Assembly: GCA_035560235.1 (NCBI GenBank)
Contig: DATMAG010000030.1
Location: 1-51,058 of the forward strand
DNA length: 51,058 bases
From: DASRDU01 sp035560235
Lineage (GTDB): Bacteria; Acidobacteriota; Blastocatellia; RBC074
Direction: 5' to 3'
The notes under the pieces were generated by a model. The model was not told where the DNA came from. It was given only the letters and a program-made list of their open reading frames with translations, and searched no databases. This document shows positions 18,949 through 26,757 of the stretch, piece by piece. The translations under genes were made by a program, and so were the position numbers. Within the stretch, counting starts at the first letter, position 1, and every line of letters begins with the position of its first letter.

Positions 18949-19968
18949 TTATGAACCGGCTTCGACTTCCTTCATCGAAGCGACAATCGTTTCAGTGTAT
19001 TCAGTCGTGCTCGCCGTGCCGCCCAGATCGCGCGTGCGCACGTTTCTGACTGCCAGCGTGTGTTCGAGCGCGTGGTGAATCAGATCAGCCGCTTTGCGTT
19101 CACCGATGTAACGCAGCATCAGAATGGCCGATTGCAGCAGCGCCGTCGGGTTGGCCAGGTTCTTGCCCGCAATGTCGGGCGCGCTGCCGTGAACGGCTTC
19201 AAAGACTGCGCCGAGTTCACCGATGTTTGCTCCGGGCACAATGCCGAGTCCGCCGACCAGTCCCGCCGCCAGATCGGAAACAATGTCACCGTACAGATTT
19301 TCAAGCAGCAGAATGTCGAACTGCTGCGGCTTCATGACCAGTTGCATGCAGGCGTTGTCCACAATCCGGTCGTCCGCTGTGATTTCAGGATAGTCAGCCG
19401 CGACCTTGTGGAAGCAGTTCAGAAACAGTCCGTCCGACAGTTTCATAATGTTCGCCTTGTGCACTGCCGTGACTCGTTTACGCCCCTCGCTGCGCGCATA
19501 ATCGAAGGCGAATTTCGCAATGCGGGTCGAAGCGCGTTCGGTGATGATCTTCAGGCTTTCGACCACGCCGGGCACGACGACGTGTTCCAAGCCGGAATAC
19601 AAATCCTCAGTGTTTTCGCGCACGACGACCAGATCAAGTTCACCGAACGGAGTCACTACGCCGGGCAGCGTTCTGACCGGGCGCAGGTTGGCGTAAAGGT
19701 CGAGCGTCTTGCGCAGCCGCACGTTGACGCTGGCAAAGCCCGTCCCGACCGGCGTGGTCAGCGGCCCCTTGAGCGCAATGCGATTGCGTTTGATTGATTC
19801 AAGCACCTGCTCAGGCAGCGGATCGCCAAAACGCGACAATGCTTCAGCTCCTGCGACAAAGCTTTCCCATTCGATGTCAACGCCGGTGGCTTCGATGATG
19901 CGCACCACTGCGCCGGTAACTTCCGGGCCGATGCCGTCGCCCGGAATCAGTGTGATTTTATGAGTCAT
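18949..19968 (-). CDS. NAD-type isocitrate/isopropylmalate dehydrogenase family protein
   Basis: 339-residue metal-dependent beta-decarboxylating dehydrogenase. LIPGDGIGPEV is the N-terminal motif, SVNVRLRKTLDLYANLRPVR the substrate-binding region, and VVRENTEDLYSGLEH the loop typical of NAD-dependent isocitrate dehydrogenases. LLLENLYGDIVSDLAAGLVGG carries the metal aspartates, and the cofactor end AVHGSAPDIAGK is present. The SxNxxxRK substrate motif and the short length favour TCA-cycle isocitrate dehydrogenase over LeuB, though homoisocitrate dehydrogenase cannot be excluded. No leucine-pathway genes are adjacent. Confidence 0.9.
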   Translation of the reverse strand: MTHKITLIPGDGIGPEVTGAVVRIIEATGVDIEWESFVAGAEALSRFGDPLPEQVLESIKRNRIALKGPLTTPVGTGFASVNVRLRKTLDLYANLRPVRTLPGVVTPFGELDLVVVRENTEDLYSGLEHVVVPGVVESLKIITERASTRIAKFAFDYARSEGRKRVTAVHKANIMKLSDGLFLNCFHKVAADYPEITADDRIVDNACMQLVMKPQQFDILLLENLYGDIVSDLAAGLVGGLGIVPGANIGELGAVFEAVHGSAPDIAGKNLANPTALLQSAILMLRYIGERKAADLIHHALEHTLAVRNVRTRDLGGTASTTEYTETIVASMKEVEAGS

Positions 19969-20099
19969 AAACTTTGCGCCACTAAATGAGCGGCAGATTC
20001 TGTTGTCAATTTGAATTGCGGGGCCGCCGATTGCGCCGTGAAGTTTGCGGTATCAGACGTGCAGCGTCAAGCCATTCAACTTTGCGCGCCCGCAGGTGC

Positions 20100-20105
20100 T
20101 ATACT
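20100..20105 (+). promoter_or_regulatory. -10 element upstream of queD
   Basis: TATACT lies 34 bases before the queD start. No clear -35 element is present at the usual spacing. Confidence 0.4.
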
Positions 20106-20139
20106 TTCGCTGCACTCAGTTTTCGGAGGTCAGGCACGA

Positions 20140-20514
20140 ATGCACGAAGTCATGATTCAGATGAGTTTTTCCTCGGCGCACCTGTTGCGCGGGCATCAGG
20201 GCAAATGCGCGAACCTGCACGGGCACAATTACCGTGTCGAAGTTTATGTGCGCGGGCAGAAGCTCAATGAAATCGGGATGCTGATTGATTTTGCCGATCT
20301 GAAGGCTGCGACAAAAAAGGTCGTGGACTATCTGGATCACAAAAACATCAACGAACTGCCGCCGTTTGATAAGGAAATCAATCCGACCGCCGAAGAGATG
20401 GCCGCGTACTTTCTGCACGAAGTCGGAAGGCAGGTCAATGACAGCCGCGTGCAGGTTTACAAGGTGCGTTTGTGGGAAACAGACAACTGCTGCGCGACTT
20501 ATCAGGTTGATTGA
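20140..20514 (+). CDS. queD: 6-carboxy-5,6,7,8-tetrahydropterin synthase
   Basis: QueD converts dihydroneopterin triphosphate to 6-carboxytetrahydropterin, an early step toward the queuosine precursor preQ0. The 124-residue protein starts at ATG 20140 after CGGAGGT. Zinc ligands are the histidines of SSAHLL and NLHGHNY; the catalytic Cys is in GKCANLHGH, with LDHKNIN and the glutamate of LWETDNCC also in place. The longer upstream frame is not homologous. tgt, the tRNA-inserting step of the same pathway, lies 17 kb away in this window. The co-transcribed neighbours are not queuosine genes. Confidence 0.94.
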   Translation: MHEVMIQMSFSSAHLLRGHQGKCANLHGHNYRVEVYVRGQKLNEIGMLIDFADLKAATKKVVDYLDHKNINELPPFDKEINPTAEEMAAYFLHEVGRQVNDSRVQVYKVRLWETDNCCATYQVD

Positions 20515-20528
20515 AACAGGAGTAAGTT

Positions 20529-20789
20529 ATGAACGATTTTTTTCAGGCCGCAGATAATTTCATCAACCACGTGGTTGATTCGTTCTGGGCCAGTCTGCCG
20601 GAAGAGTCGGCAAACGATCTGGCGCAGTGTAAAAAGGACGTGCTGACGCGCATCAGAAGCGCGGTTGATTCGCTGGTGGATCAGGAGATCAACGCTACTG
20701 ATCGTCATCTTGAAAACGCCCGCCGCATGCGCGAGCAGTATCGGCATTCAGGCACGGCTTCAGACAATCCCCCGCCGCATCCTGCATAA
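20529..20789 (+). CDS. small conserved-looking hypothetical protein
   Basis: 86-residue acidic, mostly helical protein with an AGGAG ribosome site seven bases before its ATG. It starts 14 bases after queD and ends 17 bases before thiO, so it is probably part of that transcript. No cysteines, signal or membrane segment; the last ~12 residues are proline-rich. I recognise no family. Confidence 0.7.
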   Translation: MNDFFQAADNFINHVVDSFWASLPEESANDLAQCKKDVLTRIRSAVDSLVDQEINATDRHLENARRMREQYRHSGTASDNPPPHPA

Positions 20790-20806
20790 AAACTGATTGC
20801 TCCCCG

Positions 20807-21967
20807 ATGACAACTCTGACTGAAGAATGTGATGTGGCCGTCATTGGCGGCGGCGTGATTGGCTGCGCGATTGCCTGGCGGCTCGGCCAGGCCGGATTGC
20901 GCGTAACTGTCATCGAACGCGGTCGGCCTGGTCAGGAAGCTTCGCACGCTGCCGGCGGCATGCTCGTGCCGCAGGCCGAAGCCGACCGCGCCGATGATTT
21001 CTTTCACCTCGGCGTGGCGAGTCGCGCGCTGTACGCCGATTTTGCGCGTGAATTGCGCGATACGACCGGCATTGACATTGAATATCGCACCGAAGGCACG
21101 CTGTACCTGGCGCTGACTGATGAGGACGAAGAAGAGATTGAGCAGCGCTGGCAGTGGCAGCGCGCGGCGGGCCTCAACGTGAAGCGGCTGAGCGCCGATT
21201 GCACACGCAGGCTTGAACCGCAGGTGAATGAAAAGCTGCGCTGGGCTTTGAAGTTTCCTGACGATCATCAGGTTGATAATCGCCGTCTGATGACTGCGCT
21301 CATTGCCGCCGCGCGAATGGCCGGAGTGAAATTTCTGACCGGCACCGAAGCTGCAAAGCTCATGACTGAATCGGTCGCGGGTCAGCGCCGCGTGGTGGCA
21401 GTCGCCACAAGCAGAGGCGAAGTGCAGGCGCGCACGGTTGTGCTGGCTGCCGGAAGCTGGTCGAGCCTGCTCAGTGATGAAAGCGGAAAATCAGTCACGG
21501 GTTTTCGCGTCAAGCCGGTACGCGGGCAGATGCTGGCGATTGAAAACACGCTGCCGCCGCTGCGCCACATCATTTATTCATGTCGCGGTTATCTGGTGCC
21601 GCGCCTGAACGGGCTGGTGATTACCGGCTCGACGACTGAGCAGGCCGGATATGACAAGAGCGTGACACCGGGCGGCGTGGTTTCGATCATCGAACGCGCC
21701 GTTGAAATCGCTCCGGCGCTGAAAGCTCAGCCGCTCGTCGAAATGTGGGCGGGCCTGCGTCCGAAGGGCCGCGACAACATGCCTGTGCTGGGCGCTGATC
21801 CGGCGATTGACGGGTTGATTTACGCGACGGCGCATTATCGCAACGGCATTCTGCTGACTCCGGTCACGGCTCAGGCCATCAGTGAACTGATCGTCAAAGG
21901 CGAAAGTTCAGTCAACCTCGCGCCGTTTGCCGTCACGCGATTTGCAAACCGTCCGGTCGCCGGGTGA
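20807..21967 (+). CDS. thiO: glycine oxidase-like FAD amine oxidase
   Basis: 386-residue D-amino-acid/glycine oxidase family flavoprotein. In thiamine synthesis ThiO oxidises glycine to iminoglycine for the thiazole ring. The FAD Rossmann motif VIGGGVIGCAIAWRL is at residues ~12-26, with ERGRPGQEASHAAGGML next, VLAAGSWSS in the middle, and the C-terminal WAGLRPKGRDNMPVLG and HYRNGILLTPVTA motifs typical of ThiO. The last two motifs separate it from sarcosine oxidases. No other thi gene is adjacent, so the physiological substrate is inferred. Its 3' end overlaps the convergent Nudix gene by 35 bp. Confidence 0.9.
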   Translation: MTTLTEECDVAVIGGGVIGCAIAWRLGQAGLRVTVIERGRPGQEASHAAGGMLVPQAEADRADDFFHLGVASRALYADFARELRDTTGIDIEYRTEGTLYLALTDEDEEEIEQRWQWQRAAGLNVKRLSADCTRRLEPQVNEKLRWALKFPDDHQVDNRRLMTALIAAARMAGVKFLTGTEAAKLMTESVAGQRRVVAVATSRGEVQARTVVLAAGSWSSLLSDESGKSVTGFRVKPVRGQMLAIENTLPPLRHIIYSCRGYLVPRLNGLVITGSTTEQAGYDKSVTPGGVVSIIERAVEIAPALKAQPLVEMWAGLRPKGRDNMPVLGADPAIDGLIYATAHYRNGILLTPVTAQAISELIVKGESSVNLAPFAVTRFANRPVAG

Positions 21968-22532
21968 GCGCGTGAAAGAGGCCGACGAGCGTTTTCGCAT
22001 CGCGGATTTCATTCGTCACCACCATTCGTTCAATCTCAGCCAGGCTGAAAGCGCGCACTTCACTGATGACTTCGCCTTCGTCGAGTTTCTGTTCGCCTTT
22101 CGTCAGCCCGCGCGCAAAAAAGAAGTGCATCAGTCCATCGTTGCTGCCAGGAGTGGCGTAACATTCGGCAATTTTTTCAAGACTCGCCGCACTGTAACCT
22201 GTCTCTTCGAGCAGTTCACGCCGGGCGCATTCCTCAGGTGATTCAACCGGCACGACGCGCTGATTTTCCTCGCGGCCTGCGAGCAGTCCGGCAGGCGCTT
22301 CCCACAATTCGCGGTCAATGCTGTAGCGGTACTGCCGCATCAGCAGGATTTCGTCATCGCTCAGAAAAGGCACAATCACGCACGTTCCCGGATGACGAAT
22401 CACGGCTCGCGTAACGGTTTCGCCTGTCGCCGTGTTGAGAATGGTTTCGCGGTTGACCATCCAGCGCATCTCTCCGCCGCGTGCTTCACGAAATTCGGTT
22501 CTGGTTTCCAGCCACTTGAATTGATTGCCCAT
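21933..22532 (-). CDS. Nudix hydrolase, ADP-ribose pyrophosphatase type
   Basis: 199-residue Nudix protein with the ADP-ribose pyrophosphatase layout: an N-terminal beta region, LLMRQYRYSIDRELWEAPAG, then RRELLEETGY. The usual spacing between the first Glu and REL in the Nudix box is seven residues. Here 16 residues separate them, an insertion of about nine (around ENQRVVPVE), with a second Glu restoring a local E-x7-REL. The metal-binding RELLEETG is intact, so it is probably active on ADP-ribose or similar nucleoside diphosphates. It is divergent from the fusion gene, 66 bases away. Confidence 0.88.
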   Translation of the reverse strand: MGNQFKWLETRTEFREARGGEMRWMVNRETILNTATGETVTRAVIRHPGTCVIVPFLSDDEILLMRQYRYSIDRELWEAPAGLLAGREENQRVVPVESPEECARRELLEETGYSAASLEKIAECYATPGSNDGLMHFFFARGLTKGEQKLDEGEVISEVRAFSLAEIERMVVTNEIRDAKTLVGLFHALTRRPDGLQIA

Positions 22533-22598
22533 CGCTTTTATACCTTACCTGTTTCAGCCTGTAACTCAGACGACCATCAAACCATCAGGAGACATCCG

Positions 22599-24572
22599 AT
22601 GAAAAAACATCTGCTGCTGAGCGCGCTGCTCAACCTGCTGCTGATCCTGGCGCTGAACGTCATCACTGTATCAGCCCAGCCGGGCGCGTCAAGGATCATT
22701 CTCGACACTGACATTGGCGATGACATTGATGACGCGTGGGCGCTCGCCTTTGTCGTTCAGCGCAAAAGCTTCGACGTGCTGGGCGTGACGATTACTGACG
22801 GCAAGACCGCTGAGCGCGCCCGCATCGCCTGCAAGATGCTGCACCTTGCGGGCCGCGATGACATTCCGGTGGCGGTCGGCAGGCAGACTCCAGATGACCG
22901 CACGCATTATCAGTTCGCCTGGGCCGAGGATTTCACGCAGAAGAAACCGATCAGCCAGTCTGCCGCCGATTTCATCATCGAGCAGGTCAGAAAGTATCCC
23001 GGTCAGGTGACGATCATCGCTGTCGGGCCGCTGGAAAATCTCGCTGATGTGATTCGCCGGGAACCGAATCTTCCGAAACTCGTCAAACGCGTCGTGCTGA
23101 TGAGCGGCTGCATTTACAACTCTGAATGGTCGCCTGACAAACCGATGGCCGAATATAACGTCTGGCGTTCGACGGCGGATTCGCAGGTCGTTTACAGCGC
23201 CGGGCTGCCGCTGACCATCGTGCCGCTTGATGCGACCACAAAGGTCACGCTGAAGGACGAAGAACGCGAAGAGGTGCGCAAACACAATTCGCCGCTGACA
23301 CATTCGCTTGAATGCCTGTACCGTTTGTGGATTGCGAACCGCACGCAGCGCATGACCTTGCACGATCAGCTCGCCGTCGCTGAAACCGCCAGCCCCGGCG
23401 CATTCTTCGGCAAACTCGAAACGCTGCCGATCACGGTTGATGACAAAGGCTTCACGCGCATTGACCGCGAGCGGGGCAAGCCCGTAACAGTCTGCCTTGA
23501 ACCAAAGCGCGACGAGTTCATGCGCTTTTACATTTCGCACCTCATCGGCAGGCCGGTTCAGTCGGGCAGCCTCGTTCCGCAGACTTCGACAGGCGAACGC
23601 GCCGCGCTGACGAGGACTGAATTTGAAGTGATCGAAGGCAGGTTTCACGACGGGCTGGGAACTTATGCCGAAATCAGGCTGGCGAATGAACTGATCGCGC
23701 TTTCAGGTCTGGCTCAGTCGCCCTTTGACCTGGCGCGCAGCCGTCGCAAAATGCAGGACGCCATCAGCGCATTGCCTGAATCGCATCCGGGCCGCGCAAC
23801 CTTCGAGCGTGAAATCAGCAATATTGACGGGGCTGCGCAGCGTGGCGCTGAACTGCTGCTGGCCAGGGCCGCGCCGCGCAAACTGAAAGCAGTGCGCCAC
23901 ACACCGCGAGAGTATGCCGACGCGCATGCCGGTGATGTGGTTCTTGATTTCACCGACGATTCATCAATGCCTGTTTCGGTCAAAACCGACAAGTCGGGCC
24001 GCGTCGCCGTTGCCGAAGGTCAGACGCCCGACATTGGCCCGAAGTGGGCTGAAAGATATTTCAAAGTCTCTGACACCGAACTGAATGTGATGATGGCTGA
24101 GCTTGGTTATCAATCGCAGGCTGAATTGCGAGCGCATTACCTGAACGTTTCGCGTCTCGTTGCGCAGGTGCTGATGCGCAAACTGGAACTGAAAAACTGC
24201 CAGCCTCATGATTTCAGTCGGGCCGAAGTCGGCAACATCGAAGCGGCGCGTCATCTCTTTCGTCAGCTTCTGCATTACAAGCACGGCAGCGACCGCAGCC
24301 GCGTCATTATTTTTGATCGCACAACGGCGCAGGTCAGGTGGGATTCACTGCTTGAAGCGGTGGACATTGACACGCTGACGAGCGAGCGGATTTCATTCAC
24401 TCCGGCGCATCCACAGAACGGGCAGCCCATCGGCACGACCTTCGGCATTCGCATTGATGGCCGGACGGTCGTCACTTTTCAGATCAAACACAAACGCGGC
24501 AAAGCGCGCGACACCGCCAGTCAGTACGAATTCAGCGACATCACGACGCGGCTGGAGGTCGCGCGACTTTGA
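22599..24572 (+). CDS. nucleoside hydrolase fused to restriction-endonuclease-like domain
   Basis: 657-residue product from ATG 22599 (TCAGGAG upstream). Residues 1-27 are a signal peptide. Residues ~30-318 are a complete IunH-type nucleoside hydrolase: DTDIGDDIDDA (Asp36, 38, 44, 45), PLDATTKV and HDQLAVA, the calcium and catalytic positions. It would split ribonucleosides into base and ribose in the periplasm. Residues ~344-657 are unrelated to that family. They carry GDVVLDFTDD...VSVK (Asp446, Asp450, Lys462), a PD-(D/E)XK-like core, then KWAERYF and a late beta region (TFGIRIDGRTVVTFQIKHK). This layout reminds me of HaeIII-like type II restriction enzymes, an impression from memory. The 3' end overlaps the convergent methyltransferase gene. 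An internal GTG at 23628 could make the nuclease alone (314 residues). Confidence 0.8.
   Translation: MKKHLLLSALLNLLLILALNVITVSAQPGASRIILDTDIGDDIDDAWALAFVVQRKSFDVLGVTITDGKTAERARIACKMLHLAGRDDIPVAVGRQTPDDRTHYQFAWAEDFTQKKPISQSAADFIIEQVRKYPGQVTIIAVGPLENLADVIRREPNLPKLVKRVVLMSGCIYNSEWSPDKPMAEYNVWRSTADSQVVYSAGLPLTIVPLDATTKVTLKDEEREEVRKHNSPLTHSLECLYRLWIANRTQRMTLHDQLAVAETASPGAFFGKLETLPITVDDKGFTRIDRERGKPVTVCLEPKRDEFMRFYISHLIGRPVQSGSLVPQTSTGERAALTRTEFEVIEGRFHDGLGTYAEIRLANELIALSGLAQSPFDLARSRRKMQDAISALPESHPGRATFEREISNIDGAAQRGAELLLARAAPRKLKAVRHTPREYADAHAGDVVLDFTDDSSMPVSVKTDKSGRVAVAEGQTPDIGPKWAERYFKVSDTELNVMMAELGYQSQAELRAHYLNVSRLVAQVLMRKLELKNCQPHDFSRAEVGNIEAARHLFRQLLHYKHGSDRSRVIIFDRTTAQVRWDSLLEAVDIDTLTSERISFTPAHPQNGQPIGTTFGIRIDGRTVVTFQIKHKRGKARDTASQYEFSDITTRLEVARL
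23613..23630 (+). promoter_or_regulatory. possible internal translation start for the nuclease domain
   Basis: AGGA at 23613-23616, 11 bases before in-frame GTG 23628, sits at the junction of the two domains. Initiation here would give a cytoplasmic 314-residue nuclease without the signal peptide, a normal size for a type II restriction enzyme. Confidence 0.35.
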
Positions 24573-25605
24573 CGTAATGAACATATTCAATCGTCGAATC
24601 CCGCCTGTACTGCCGCCCGTTGTCAGCCTTGAAGCGATTGTAAGCCGTCTCAAAAATTTTCGGTTCACCACGCAGCCGCAGCAAATCCTGAATCTCAGCC
24701 AGACTCATCACGCCTTCATCGTTGTAACTGACCAGAATGTGCCTGGCCCGCGCGTGGCGAATCAGATGTTCCATCGCAGCTCTGGCTGAGCGTTTCTGAC
24801 AGTAAGGACTTTTCGGATAGTCGCGCATTCCGGTCAGGCCGGTCAGTTGTGGGTTGTCGTAAGCGGCAATCGTTTCCAGCACGTGATAATTCGCGCCGTA
24901 CTGACGGTGATTGTAAGGCGGGTCAAGATACAGCACATCGCATTGAACTTCATGAATCAGTTCATTTGCATCGCGCTGAAAGGCCCGGCACTCGCCGACG
25001 TGATTGACCAGTTCAAGCGGCCTGAGCCGCAGCGGGCGTTTCGCGCTCTCCTTGAAGCGTTTGAGATAAGCCCCGTAAACGCTCGCCGTATTCGCCACCT
25101 GATCTGTCGCCTCAAGCAGCGAACAGAGCAGGTAAAAGTATTCAGGCTCAGTAATGATGCGGTCAGCGCGCCACGATTCAATCGCCTGGCGAATCGCATC
25201 AGCTTTCTCTGCATTCTCAGTGGTGTAATAAAGCCGCCCGCCCGCCGGACTGTAATGCTGCGTGATGAAGCCGCAAACGCCGGGCAGGTTATTGATAAAT
25301 GACAGCACCGCCGCAACCGGCATATCAGAGTGCGGGCGATGCCCGGCAATTTCGGTCTTATACGCTCTGTTCAGACCAGCGAACACGGGCGTTTCATTGA
25401 TTTCGATGTAGGCCTTGTTGAGCGCCCAGGCGTAATACTGAAGATCATTGGCAATCACGCGCAGCCCGAGGCTTTTGAAGCGCCTGCCCACCGCGCCTGT
25501 GCCCGCGAAAAGATCGCAGAATACCTGTTCGCCGCCGTCGGCAACCTGACGAAAGACCCGTTCGAGAAAGGGCAGCAGCGTGTACTTGGAGCCGATATAG
25601 TTCAT
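24541..25605 (-). CDS. D12-class N6-adenine DNA methyltransferase
   Basis: 354-residue SAM-dependent DNA methyltransferase of the Dam/D12 class. It opens MNYIGSKYTLLPFL, the usual start of this class, then motif I FCDLFAGTGAVG (SAM binding), and the catalytic motif IV DVLYLDPPYN. The order (motif I before IV, D12 spacing) is the alpha class that includes Dam, M.FokI and M.NlaIII. The target sequence cannot be read off. Its 3' end overlaps the nuclease-domain gene by 32 bp tail to tail, a common restriction-modification arrangement. Its ATG lies two bases after the stop of the SH3 gene (TGAGCATG), so translation is probably coupled. Confidence 0.92.
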   Translation of the reverse strand: MNYIGSKYTLLPFLERVFRQVADGGEQVFCDLFAGTGAVGRRFKSLGLRVIANDLQYYAWALNKAYIEINETPVFAGLNRAYKTEIAGHRPHSDMPVAAVLSFINNLPGVCGFITQHYSPAGGRLYYTTENAEKADAIRQAIESWRADRIITEPEYFYLLCSLLEATDQVANTASVYGAYLKRFKESAKRPLRLRPLELVNHVGECRAFQRDANELIHEVQCDVLYLDPPYNHRQYGANYHVLETIAAYDNPQLTGLTGMRDYPKSPYCQKRSARAAMEHLIRHARARHILVSYNDEGVMSLAEIQDLLRLRGEPKIFETAYNRFKADNGRQYRRDSTIEYVHYVKVARPPAAS

Positions 25606-25607
25606 GC

Positions 25608-26594
25608 TCAGGGAAAGAGTTTTGCGACCTGATCGAGCCGCCTGAGGATGGCAGCTTTGTGCGGGCTGCCGGTTTTCAGAATCAGGGCGCGGAACTGCGC
25701 GATCTGTTTGCGGAATTGCGGGCGGTCTTCTTTGGGGACTTCTGAAATCTTCTGCTGCTGCGAATCTTCGATGATGAATTTGAGCATCTCATCAATGTTG
25801 CCGAGCGCTTCGGCAGCGTGCGCGCCCTGCGGATAAAGTTCAAGATATTTGCCTTCGCCGAGCAGCAGACGCTCGAAACTGCACGGCAGGTAGCCTTCGC
25901 ATTCGCCGGGCAGGCCGTTTTTAACGGCTTCCCACGCGATGCGGTCAGCGACGGGCAGGGCGCGATACTTCTTCTGCAAATTCCAGAACAGATCTGAGCG
26001 CACCAGCCACAATCCGCCGGGTTCGCTGTAAATGATCTCTTTTTCGTGAGCCTTCACCCAGGGATGCTGCGCCTGTCCGTCAGCGTTGGTCTGCGCCAGG
26101 TTCAGCAGCGAGCGGCCCAGCGCGAGCAGGCGCGAGAGTTCGAGTTCAGCCGTCACGGCGGGCGTAGTGATTTCAGCGGCGGCGCGGGTCAGGAAGTTGA
26201 CGAGGTCGCTCAGTTCGGCAAAGTTCGCCTGTTCGACTTTCAGGCGTTCAGCGGCGATGCGCTGATAAATGGCTTCGCGCTGCGCCGGGTCGAAGGGCGC
26301 GCTGAGGCTGCCAAACATCCAGCCGGATTTGCCGTCAGCAGTGGTGACGCGATACCAGAAATCCTCGCTCTGTCCGATCTTCTCTTTGCCGGGCGATTGT
26401 TCCTGCACCTGGACGACAGCGCCGAGCGGCAGCCGCGCGACTTCATCGGCTCTGGTTTGCGGCGCAGTGCGCAATCTGACGCCTGACGCAATGGTGATTC
26501 TCTCTGCGCCTGTTTGCGCAATGGCGAGGCTGACGCTGCAAAGCAGCAGCAAGGTCAGACAGAGCTTTGTTATCTGGTCGAAGCGCACGATCAT
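25608..26594 (-). CDS. secreted SH3-domain protein
   Basis: 328-residue exported protein. Residues 1-26 are a signal peptide (CLTLLLLCSVSLAIAQ). Residues ~30-100 are a bacterial SH3 domain (SGVRLRTAPQTRADEVARL, then YRVTTADGKSGWMFG), usually a cell-wall or peptide ligand binder. The remaining ~220 residues are helical and unassigned, with two cysteines close together (GECEGYLPCSF). AGGAAGGA upstream of ATG 26594 is the ribosome site. It is the first gene of the transcript that also carries the DNA methyltransferase, a functional mismatch worth noting. Confidence 0.82.
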   Translation of the reverse strand: MIVRFDQITKLCLTLLLLCSVSLAIAQTGAERITIASGVRLRTAPQTRADEVARLPLGAVVQVQEQSPGKEKIGQSEDFWYRVTTADGKSGWMFGSLSAPFDPAQREAIYQRIAAERLKVEQANFAELSDLVNFLTRAAAEITTPAVTAELELSRLLALGRSLLNLAQTNADGQAQHPWVKAHEKEIIYSEPGGLWLVRSDLFWNLQKKYRALPVADRIAWEAVKNGLPGECEGYLPCSFERLLLGEGKYLELYPQGAHAAEALGNIDEMLKFIIEDSQQQKISEVPKEDRPQFRKQIAQFRALILKTGSPHKAAILRRLDQVAKLFP

Positions 26595-26757
26595 CTGATC
26601 TGGTCATCCTTCCTGATGGTCAATGCCTGAAGGTTAATTGCGGCAGTGATTGTAACTGCGGGTTTCGATTTGCGCCACGCGCGGGCCGCGCTTATGATAA
26701 CGGCCCTGCCGGACAGTGCCGGAAACGTTCTCATCAATCGCTTGCCCCTGTAATCCG

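Noticed and set aside
22392..22598. Earlier in-frame start for the fusion gene
   Set aside because: It would overlap the divergent Nudix gene and place non-homologous sequence before a clean signal peptide; ATG 22599 has a proper ribosome site.
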